Source: Kingdonia uniflora (lineage: Eukaryota; Streptophyta; Magnoliopsida; Ranunculales; Circaeasteraceae). From it: a stretch of DNA of 64,000 nucleotides. The notes beneath the pieces are model-generated. The model was not told the origin of the DNA and did not search any database. It worked only from the letters and a program-made list of their open reading frames with translations. The translations under genes and the position numbers were made by a program. How positions within the stretch are numbered: position 1 is the stretch's first letter; every line of letters starts with the position of its first letter. This document shows positions 1-9,651 of this stretch, piece by piece. The DNA is taken from positions 124,001 through 188,000 of the forward strand of contig JACGCM010001329.1 in assembly GCA_014058105.1 (NCBI GenBank), in the 5' to 3' direction.

Positions 1-3000
1 GCCTGGTGTCGACCCCAACCAGGCCTACCATCGCCTTAATCTTATCCCCTATTCCTCAGCAGTAAAACAAAAGAAGCGTACCCTGGCACCAAGACTTCGA
101 GAAGCCATGAACCTTGAAGTAGATAAGCTCATAGCCGCTAGCTTTATCAGAGAAGTGAAGTATGCAGACTGGATATCAAACATTGTAGCAGTTCCTAAGA
201 AGAATGGCAAGATCTGAATCTGCGTCGACTTCACAGACCTCAACAAGCACACACCGAAGGATAGTTTCCCCTTCCCAACTATCTTAGCACTCCTCAATGC
301 CACTGCTGGACACGAGCTCCTATCCATGATGGACGCGGCTTCGGGTTACAATCAGGTGCCCCTCCTCCCCGAAGATCAACTTAAAACTTCATTTATAATT
401 GAACAAGGCCTTTACTGTTTCAATATTATGCCCTTCGGCCTTAAAAATGCTGGAGCCACCTACCAACACCTTGTCACAACCATGTTCAAACCTTTGCTTG
501 GCAAGTCCGTCGAAGTCTATATCGGCGACATGTTATGTAAGAGCCTTCAGAAAAACACCCATATTCAAGACCTCTTAAAAATCTTCTCAATACTTCGCAC
601 ATATAATATGAAACTAAACCCAGACAAGTGCTAATTTGGCGTGCCATCCAAAATTTTTTGGGTTTCCTTATTAGTAAACGCGGGATAGAGATTGACCCCA
701 CCCACATTCGAGCCCTCATAGACATGCCTTCGCCCTGAGCCAAGAAAGACATCCAAAAAGTTGCGGGCAGGATAACAACCCTCAATCGTTTCATTTCTAT
801 ATCCTCAGATCGATGTGCTTGGCTCTTTTCCTTCTTACGCGATCATGGCGTCCACAAAGCAAAAAAGAAAAACAATCCCGAGATTGACTGGACCCCTGAG
901 TGCGAACAAGCCTTCCTCGAACTCAAAACTTATCTTGGACGTCCACCAATCATCAACACACCTATCGAAGGAGAAACACTCTCTTTATACCTTGCTTCCA
1001 CAAAAACCTCTCTCAGCTCCGTGCTCATTCGACTTGATTGCAATATCGAAAAACCTGTATATTTCATCAGCAAAACCCTAACCCCCGCAGAAACTCGATA
1101 TTCAAAACTTGAGCGTTTGCTCCTCACACTTGTCTATTCCGCCCATAAGCTTAAACCATATTTTCAAGCTCATTCTATCCGTGTGATTACCAGTTATCCC
1201 CTTCAAGAAGTACTTAACAAGAAAGAAAAATCCAGACGAGTGCAACAGTGGTCCGTATACCTTGGCGAACACGACATTACCTTTGAGAAGCAAATATCCC
1301 AGAAAGGCCAAGCAATTGCAGATTTTTTAGCTGACTTCCCGATTAAAGATGTCAATTGGGAAGAACACGAAGATGACTTATCAGAAGATCAACCCGAAAT
1401 AATAGATCCCTGGGACCCTCTCACTGGCTGACGGTTATTCACAGATGGATCAGCAAGACCTAATGGCTCAGGAATTGGTATTGTCTTGGCAACACTCACT
1501 AATGACCGCATAGAGAAAGCTGTCAAACTTGCCTTCAAATGTTCCAATAACGAAGCAGAGTATGAAGCTTTGATCCACGACCTCGACCTCGCACTTGACC
1601 TCGGCATTCCCGAACTTGTAGTCTTTACAGATTCTCAACTTGTTCAAAGACATTACACAGGAGAAAACCAAGCCAACGGTCGCATGGCTGACTACGTTCT
1701 TTCTGTGCGACAGCGCATGGACCGGTTCCCTGAAAAATCCACAATCATCCATAACCCTTGAGGAGAAAATAGACATGCAGATGTCCTAGCCTACATAGTA
1801 GCTATGCTCGGAAAATCAGAATCTTGGACACTCCATATCGAAGTACTCGAACGCCCAAGTATCGACCAGATAGAAATCAATACCATCAATACTAGGGGCG
1901 AGAGTCACGATCAAGACGATTAGCGAAGGCCGCTTTTTCACTACTTCAACAATGCTACAATCCCAGATGATCCCAAAGCCAAACTCTCTCAACTAGTAAA
2001 CTGCCGCAGATATACTATCCACAAAAACCAACTACATCAAAAATCCCTAAATGGCGTCCTCCTTCAATGTATATCCCAAGCCAAAGCCTCTCAAACCTTG
2101 GCCGAACTCCACGTAGGAACCTGCGGTGCTCACACCGCCGGTCATTCTATGGCCCTTCGAGCTGTCACCCAAGGATTATTTTGGCCCAATATGAAAAAGT
2201 AAGCTTCAGAGTATGCAAAACATTAAGATAAATTCCAACGTCATACCCATGACATCCATTGCCCCTCTCAAGACCTCCATTTTAGTTAAGTTTCTTAGCC
2301 ATTCAAAAGATGGGCCATCAATCTCATTCGACCCTTCCCAAAAGCCTCGGGTAGCAGAGAAAACATCCTCATCGCAACCGATTACTTCACCAAATGGGTC
2401 GAAGCGGTACCTCTATGCCGAACCAGAGAAGAGGAAGTTGTCAAATTTTTATGGGAAAACATCATCACTCACTTCGGCTGTCCCCATATGATTCGATGCG
2501 ATAATGGTACCTAATTTGTTGGCAGCAAAGTCAGAAACTTCCTCAAAAAATGCAACATCATCTTCTCACCCTCCACACCTTACTATCCCCAGGGCAATGG
2601 TCAAGTCGAAGCAATTAACAAAATTATTGTCGATGGTCTTAAGAAGAGAGTCGATACAAAAAAATGACGATGGGTTCAGGAGTTACAACATGTCCTTTGG
2701 ACCTATCGCACAACCCCAAGAAAATTCACAGGATGCACCCCCCTTCCTGCTAACATATGGAACCGAAGCTGTATTACCAACCCAATTCGAACTACCCACT
2801 CGAGACCCTTACTTCCCAGACGAAGATAATAAATTCAAACTTGCATACAACATGTTATAGATCGATGAAACCAGAGATCGAGTTATCACCAACCTTGGCC
2901 AGTACCACACATCACTTCAGAAATCCTACAACAAAATAGTTCGACCACAAAGTTTTAATATTGGAGATCTAGTACTTCGACGTGTCAATCAATCTTCGAA

Positions 3001-3163
3001 ACCTCAAAATGCCGGTAAGTTAGCCGAATCTTGGGAAGGTCCATATGTCATCTACGCTAAAACAGATAAGGGTTCTTATTACTTAGTGACGGAAGATGAA
3101 GAGCCTCTACCAAACCCCTGGAATACAATACAGTTGGTTTCCTATAACAGGCCATATCTCTAA
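1..3163 (+). pseudogene. pol remnant of A1: RT, RNase H, second RNase H, integrase
   Basis: Reads from just upstream of RT to a terminal TAA at 3161. RT motifs are recognisable (KKNGKI, MMDAASGYNQV, MPFGLKNAGATY), but the catalytic box reads YIGD at 518-529 where A2 has YIDD. The TGA at 215 and TAA at 632 interrupt the frame. The first RNase H lies around 950-1200. The second, archaeal-like RNase H (1423-1761) keeps LFTDGSA, NNEAEYEALI and FTDSQLV. Integrase follows from about 2040. Its zinc-finger cysteines are lost (DKF where A2 has CDKC) and the first catalytic Asp is Asn (WAINLI), while Glu remains in GQVEAINK. Non-functional. Confidence 0.88.
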
Positions 3164-3261
3164 TCATGTACAACTGATATAATCCAGAATATTCAATAAA
3201 TAAGTTTTTCAACCCTTACTTCGTCTCCTATTTCTTTTTGAATTCCTTGATTTAACTCAAG

Positions 3262-3900
3262 TATCATGTCAACCTTCGACCCGACTGATACTTGAGGGTA
3301 ATCTCGAGATTTTTCAAGCTTTTAAATTCGAGCAAACTCGAGGGGCAAGAATGGTCAAAAGATCGGACCCTTGGGGATGTACTGGGGGCGATCAGATATT
3401 GCTTTGCTGTGTTCAAGGCCTTCGAAGTCCAGTCCTTTTCTTGGTTTACCTCGGGTATCATTTCCACCCTCGTCCTGACTGATACTTGGGGGCGACCTTG
3501 AATTGCTCAAGTCTCTAAATTCGAGCAAACTGGAAGGGCATGGATGGTCGAAAGACCAGACCCTCGAGGATGCATTGGGGGCGATCAGATATACTTCGTC
3601 CAGGCTCTGAAACCGTCAAAGTGCAATCCTTATCTTGGTTTACCCTGTGTATCATGTCCACCCTCGCCCCGACTGATAGTTGGGGGCGACCTTGAATTAA
3701 TCAAGTTTCTAACAGTCGAGCAAACTCAAGGGGCACGAATGGTCGAAAGACCGGACCCTCGGGAATGCGTTGGAGGTGATCAGATATTGCTTCGATGTGG
3801 GTTAAGCTTTCAAAGTCCAGTAAATTTTCGGGTTTCCTCTAAGTATCACGTCCCCTCGGCCCGACTGATACTCGGAGGCGATCTGGAAAATTTTCAAAAT
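3262..3900 (+). repeat. 194-bp tandem repeat after pol of A1
   Basis: The anchor TATCA(T/C)G...CCGACTGATA starts at 3262, 3456, 3650 and 3844, an exact 194-bp spacing. There are three full units and a partial fourth. Other conserved words are TCGAGGGGCA, GACCGGACCCTCGGG and GGGGGCGATCAGATAT. Open frames across it simply follow the repeat. Post-pol tandem arrays are known for Tat-type elements. Confidence 0.9.
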
Positions 3901-5283
3901 TTCAACATCGCTGTGGCTTTGGCCTTTGATGTCCAACAGATCATTCAAGGTTTGATCACTCTACAGTTATTCGACAGAAACAGTACATACATATCAAGTT
4001 CGATCAAAGCATCTTCGACACTCTTCAGAGTTCGATCACACTACAGTCATTCAAACTGCAACAGTATGCAAAAATACTATCTACAATTTATCAAGTGCCG
4101 AGAACATTCAACATATTATCCATCATAGGAACAACGCGGTACAATTCAAAGATCAATCATCAAGAGTCTAAAACAAGCAAAATCAATAGAATACGCATCC
4201 AAATTCCAACAATTCAAGGTCAGATCAAGATAATACAATCAATCAAAAAATTAGAAAATCAGACATCAAATCAGAAGTTTAGAATTAGTATGTTCAGAAT
4301 CAATATATGTGGAATTCACTTTAGAAAATATGCATCAATATGTTCAGCATCAACTTCAGAAGTTTAGCAGATAACAAAAGCACAAACAACCTACCAAGTT
4401 CAGAGACCAACAGAAAACAACAACATCATTCAACATATTACAACTCAACATTATAATCACTAGAAGAAGACATAAAGCCCCAACCTCAAATACCTCATAT
4501 CGGCACGGTTACACCTTCTTGCTCCACAGATCCCCCAACAGCTTCTCAAAATTTCTTTCCCCCTACTCGAAACTAAACAATCAAATCCAAGCAGTCACAT
4601 CATGCCCTTTTTCCATAATACGAGTAAAACGTAATCATTACTTTTTGTATACTGCCCCAGGCGCACGTACCAGTCTGACAGACTGGCCATTTGGGTTGTC
4701 AGAACGGCTAATCCCATCAAGCATAACCTTCGACGCAATCCCCAAACTCGAGTACTCGACCATTCTATGTCTCGAGCAAACCTCATCAGATAGCCTCCAA
4801 TTCACTAATCAAATATATCGACCCTTCGACCGACTACAATCATAAACTTCAGCTATTCAAAATTTATGCTTACGGATAATGTTTTCAGTTTCGACATACT
4901 GTATCTTCCGCTTCGACAAAATTCATTATTACCATCGAATTACACAAACAATACATTCTGACAGTCGTACTATCAATTCAACGATTCAAGATACTATGTC
5001 CAGAATTCAGATTATATTACTATTACTCACAGTTTGACCAAATATATTATTCCAAGAAACCATTTTTATTCAGAAAGGAAGCAAACATTACAAACCTCGT
5101 GCAAAAAAGAGAGAGAAGAAACAGAGTAAAGAAAGGCAAGAATACCAACATATGACAGAGGACCCTAGTTATTAATGGGATGCTCCTCTGCAACCACGGT
5201 TGATGTATCTGCATCCTCCTGGTCCACTATATCCTTTGCGAAGCCTTTGAGATGAGACAGCTGATGGCCGGGTAACGGCCCCA
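3901..5283. other. A1 post-pol non-coding region with a residual antisense gene end
   Basis: AT-rich sequence homologous to A2 58970-59530. At 4495-4535, minus strand, are the last codons of aORF2, ending VTVPI and TGA, matching the ATAPT end in A2. Right after this the sequence jumps to the equivalent of A2 about 62300, so roughly 2.7 kb holding the rest of aORF2 is deleted. From 4860 to 5283 I see no gene. Confidence 0.6.
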
Positions 5284-5466
5284 TCATCTGTACACGAAGG
5301 GCATTCCGTAGAGTGGTACCCCGGGTTCAACTTCAAAGAGGTCTCGCATTTCAGCATTAATATCCTCCTCTATACCGAACCTCCGTTACAAACCCAACAA
5401 GGCTTCCTGGATTCTCCTGACCCTCACCACCACTTGATCTTCCTGAACGGGTACGTTTCCAGCCAT
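5284..5466 (-). pseudogene. short antisense ORF remnant, possibly a second aORF1 copy
   Basis: From the ATG at 5466 the minus strand reads about 60 codons with one internal TAA, ending at TGA 5284. The legible part includes the words RRFGIEEDINAEM and DLFEVEPGVPLYGMP. These resemble the aORF1 core at 5966-6295 of the same element (FFGKHDLNWDM, DLVEVGPEE). I infer a decayed relative or duplicate of aORF1. The similarity is short, so this is tentative. Confidence 0.35.
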
Positions 5467-5965
5467 GTTGTTCAAACCAAGTTAAAGAAATATATGAAGA
5501 GAATGTTGCAGGACAGACAAAGAAATTCCCTCCGCCCTACCCCCTTTTATACCTACAAACCCACCACAACTTTTCCTCTTCCCTAACCGAATTAATGGCA
5601 ATCTTTAATTTCCAACCTCAAAAAGTCAACATACAACCTTTCCAACTTCCTAGATGTAACTGATTCAAACCTTATTCCCGAGGACTTCTAGTCAAGTGTA
5701 CCTCCAACGTCGAGCATTCGTCCAATTTCACCATCGATCATCACAAAGAGCATCTCATCATATCCTTCGACTACCATTATCTCCAATCACATCATTATAC
5801 CTTGATACCTCTAACAGTTCGATAACATGTGTGTGCTATGCGCGCCTACAAGGGTATTCGCCTATATTCGTCTATATTATCAACCAAACACAGTAATACC
5901 AGTGTGCAGAAAATATTATGTCCATTCCTAGTATCCGGTCAAACAAACAAATTACATTCCTACTA

Positions 5966-6295
5966 CTATCCCAAGCAAAAAACCCCATACATAAAATCCA
6001 AGCATGCCAAAGATACAAAAATCCCCACATTAACCATTAGTCCTACTCTAGAAGGCCCAACTTCAGCTGCCGAGTCCTGCTCCTCGACGATCTCCTCTGC
6101 ACAGACAAGACATTCAGCCAGAGCAATCCGGAAGAGATAGTGCCTCTCAGTAGTCATAAAATAAAATATCAGCGGTTCCCACAGATAGGAATAAGGATCA
6201 CCATTGATGAACTCCTCAGGTCCTACCTCCACAAGGTCCGGCATGTCCCAGTTCAAATCATGCTTCCCAAAAAACTTCATATGTAGTTCCACCAT
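5966..6295 (-). CDS. aORF1 of A1: small antisense protein, 109 residues
   Basis: Open from ATG 6295 to a stop at 5966. The core (residues 6-62) reads MKFFGKHDLNWDMPDL, then EEFINGDPYSYLW and FMTTERHYLFRIALAE. It aligns in pattern with the antisense proteins at 12879-13181 (C1) and 15384-15686 (D): KFFG/KYFG, an acidic stretch, FYY+.RFHV and EERWACL+TL. Function unknown; no membrane segment or zinc motif. The C-terminal 25 residues are hydrophobic and may be read-through into an intron or UTR. It is encoded just inside the 3' LTR on the strand opposite gag-pol. Confidence 0.5.
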   Translation of the reverse strand: MVELHMKFFGKHDLNWDMPDLVEVGPEEFINGDPYSYLWEPLIFYFMTTERHYLFRIALAECLVCAEEIVEEQDSAAEVGPSRVGLMVNVGIFVSLACLDFMYGVFCLG

Positions 6296-6604
6296 CTTTC
6301 ACCCCACTAGAAGATTGCGAGCGAAGCCCATCCTCTTTTGGTAATGCGTGTTTGGCGTGGTATCCATTCAAATGTTCAGAATCAGGAGAAAGAGAAGAAG
6401 ACCACTGCACAAGGGAAAAGATACAACATCCCTCCACAATAACCTATCTTTATGGCCTTCACCTCATTTATTGTCCTATAACCACCTATACCTCTTAATT
6501 ACCCTCTTTTATTACTTACCCGAAAACTGACAGTCAAACAGCTCAGATTCCAAGACCAAACAGATTTCTCGGTGAACACCTCTCCACCCAGCTTCGAGAC
6601 CTCT

Positions 6605-6620
6605 GCTGAGAGGGGGCGAA
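6605..6620 (+). other. polypurine tract of A1
   Basis: GCTGAGAGGGGGCGAA directly abuts the TGTAGTAGCC start of the 3' LTR. Plus-strand DNA synthesis primes here in LTR elements. Confidence 0.85.
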
Positions 6621-7335
6621 TGTAGTAGCCTACTCGTAGCCTTCGACAGACAGTCGAAGCCCACTTCACAACCTACTTGAATGTATCGAAGCCTACTCAA
6701 TCTCTAAAACAGACTCCCAAGAGATCCTCTGAAGACGAAGCATTGACATCATATAAAGCTTCGGGGATGGATTAACATACTACAGCAGAAATCCTTCGAC
6801 CTTACTAACACACGATCGAAGAAAGATAAGACAGACAACATCTCATCTGATAAGATAGCGCACTGATTGGCCCGTACAGCTATAGTGACCGGCCCAACCA
6901 CCGCGTCGTTCAGAGATATCACCAATAAACGTTCCAGTGACAGTACCGACATGACCGGCGCCCATAAATCGCCAGGATTTCTTGACAGTAATCATGTAAT
7001 CCTGAGCCACACTTGGTGGCTTAGCTCCCTGTATCTCTATAAATAGAGGAGAGGGGAAACCAAAAAGGGGTTAGAAGAATCATCTCCGACCCTTTACATT
7101 TTACCTTCGACCTCTCAATATTCACTGTATTCGAACCCTCCAATTACTCTTCAGTAATATAATTTATCTTAAAACTCCTCATCAGAGGTCATAGAGAGTC
7201 ACAATCGGGCCTCTACGCAAGTATTTATCTATAGTTAGTTCTTACTCTTGACTAATTGCTTGCATCCCTTTGATTGAAGACTAGTTTTATGTTGTAAGAA
7301 CCGACTTCCCCTCCGAACCAAGTTAGGTCTCTACA
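6621..7335 (+). repeat. 3' LTR of A1 (715 bp)
   Basis: Starts TGTAGTAGCCTACTCG and ends GGTCTCTACA (TG...CA). It aligns along its length with both A2 LTRs but holds one copy of the internal unit that is present three times there, which explains the 200-bp length difference. It contains a TATA box and is followed by resumed C1 coding sequence. Confidence 0.92.
7038..7045 (+). promoter_or_regulatory. LTR TATA box (A1)
   Basis: TATAAATA in the context CTCTATAAATAGAGG, about 300 bp before the LTR end. The same position is conserved in both A2 LTRs. Confidence 0.75.
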
Positions 7336-8774
7336 CTTATTGTCCACCATTTCTTTGAGCAATATAAGAAGAATGGAAAGATGATTGAATACGCAGTCCT
7401 CGTTGCATATAGGATGAGAAAGTTTACGAAAGCAACTCTCAATTATCTTCCTCGAGGTGAAAACAAATACGCCGATTCCTTGACATATCAAGCTGGGGTC
7501 TTGAGTACAGAAGCTTGATATCTCCAGATCAAAATTATTTCAACCCCCAGTATTGATCGTATATCAATATGCATGATCAGTATTGGGAATGATAAAGGGG
7601 GAGACGATTATTGGTGAAAGCCTTTCTTAGCCTACCTCGGTATCGACAACAGTTGCAATAGACCACTTCCAGCAGATCCAAAAGAACGCCGACAACTGAT
7701 CTACAACTCGAAGTATTATACAAATCAAAATGGTATGCTATACCGCCTTTCAATCATGGGGCCTTACCTCAAGTACCTCTCTAAACTAAAGGCAGATAAA
7801 ATGCTCCGTAAATTACACAAAGGGACTTGTGGTTCCCATGTCGTAGGTCGATCATTAGCAAACATAGCTATGACCTAAAGAGTATTCTGGCCTGGCATGC
7901 GCAAGCAAGCAGAGGAGTACTCACGCAAATATGATGCCTGCCAAAGACATGGACACATGATACACACCCCTGTGCTCGAACTCTATACAAACAAGGTACT
8001 CTGGCCTTTTAAAAGATGGGCTGAAGCAAATCCACTCTGTCGAGCCAGAGAAGATGTCATCTCTTTTATCTGGGAACACATCATCACTCGTTTTGGGTGC
8101 CCCACCTAATTCGTATCGATAACGGGCCCCAATTTGTTAGAGAAAAAATCGTAGCTTTCCTCAACCAACACAATATCATCTACTTACCATCCAATCTTTA
8201 CTATCCTCAAAGCAATGGCCAAGCCAAAATCACTAGCAAAACCATCCTAGATAGACTAAAAAAAAGGCTTCACCCACATAAAAAAGGGAATTGGGTTCGA
8301 GAACTAGCTCATGTCCTATGGGCATATCCTACTACTCCCCGACAGTCAACAAGATGCACCCCATTCCTCCTTGCCTATGGCACTGAGGTCATCATTCTTG
8401 TTGAATACCATCATCCAGTTCGAGATCACGAGCTAACTAACAAAGAAAATAAGTTTGAATTGGCTTGCAACCTCAATATGACCGATGAAACCAGGGAACG
8501 TGCCATCGTTAACCTAGGTTGATATCATCAAATGCTAGCCAGTTCATACAACAGTCAAGTCAGAAGCCGTACCTTCCAAATCGACGATCTCGTCTTAAGA
8601 AAAATTCCTCAACACCGCAAAGAGCCTTACGCCTGAAAATTAATAGACAATTGGGAGGGTCATTTCATTATCACATGCCTCTTAGGCCTGAGATCATATT
8701 ACCTCATGGCAGAAGATGGAATCCATATTTCAAATCCTTGGAACACTAGGCGACTGAAACGATACTATCGTTAA
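7336..8774 (+). pseudogene. pol end of C1: second RNase H tail and integrase
   Basis: Begins within RNase H (QYKKNGKMIEYA, then LNYLPRGENKYADSL) and continues through the integrase zinc region (HKGTCGSHVVGRSLA, later DACQRHGHM). At 8011-8020 the frame jumps from WPFK to RWAEANPL. D carries about 28 extra residues here, including the first catalytic Asp, so that segment is deleted. The second Asp is present (RIDNGPQF). The catalytic Glu is Lys (GQAKITSK). The C-terminus runs to TAA at 8772. Stops at 7518, 7878 and 8107 confirm decay. The first Cys of the zinc motif is also lost (YDAC). Confidence 0.87.
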
Positions 8775-8929
8775 GCGCCTTACTACTTCATTACCGTTTC
8801 TCGCTCTTATTTTTTCAATTCCAAAAGTGAGATTTTTATCTCCATCCAATATAAATTATGAACTGTTCAATGAAACTTCCAAGTTTTTCATAACATTTCT
8901 CTACTTACGTAGATTCAACTACATTCCAT

Positions 8930-9610
8930 AGATTAAAGCATAGATAATGCTAGCTTTCAATTAATCTCATACTTGTTAAATTAAGGATAACACTTGGTTT
9001 AACTGACTCAACCATCTCTGCGATTGAAACAAATGCTGAAACCTATTTTATATTGAAGACTCTACCAAATATTAGATAGGGCAAAGGTAATAAACCTTCA
9101 TCTCCTTCAACTTGTTTGGGTCATTATACCAGTTAAAGCAAGGATAACACTTGGTTTGACTGACTCTACTAAATCTCTGCGATTAAAATAAATGTAACAA
9201 CTTGTTTTATATCAACGACTCTAACAGAGATAAGATAAGCAAAAGTAATACAAACCTTCATCTCTTTCAACTTATTTGGGACATTATACCAGTTAAATCA
9301 AGGATAACACTTGGTTTGGCAGACTCTACTAAATCTCTACGGTTAAAACAAATGTAAAAACTTATTTTATATCAACGACTCTAACAGACATAAGATAAGG
9401 CAAAGGTAATACTAGCCTTCATCTCTTTTAATATGTTTGTAACATTACTACAGTTAAATCAAGATTCACTTGGTTTGACTGACTTAACCTATCTATGATA
9501 TTATAACAAATGTAAAAACTTATTTTATATCAAAGACCCTACTAGACATAAGATAAGGCAAATGTAATACTGGCTTTCATCTATTTTGCTATATCTACGA
9601 CAGATACTAT
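8930..9610 (+). repeat. about 157-161 bp tandem repeat after pol of C1
   Basis: The anchor AAGGATAACACTTGGTTT recurs at 8983, 9140, 9300 and (with a small deletion) 9461. Each unit also carries ATATCAACGACTCTA and a TTCATCTCTTTCAAC word. D has the same period in inverted orientation at 26985-27500. The 8775-8929 stretch before it is short 3' flank of pol without a gene. Confidence 0.85.
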
Positions 9611-9651
9611 TTATTTTCAGGTTGTATTCACAACCACTACAATGGATTAAT

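Larger units (their letters stand above)
1..7335 (+). mobile_element. Ty3/gypsy Tat-type LTR retrotransposon A1, 3' portion
   Basis: Contains the end of pol, a long post-pol region with tandem repeats and antisense gene remnants, a polypurine tract and the 3' LTR. The 5' LTR, gag and protease lie left of the window. It closely resembles A2. Immediately after its LTR (from 7336) the RNase H coding sequence of element C1 resumes, so A1 is inserted in C1. Tat type is inferred from dual RNase H, no chromodomain and the antisense genes. Confidence 0.88.

Noticed and set aside
3544..4128. Open frame of 194 codons on the plus strand
   Set aside because: It crosses the 194-bp tandem repeats and repeats the same peptide per unit; not preserved in A2.
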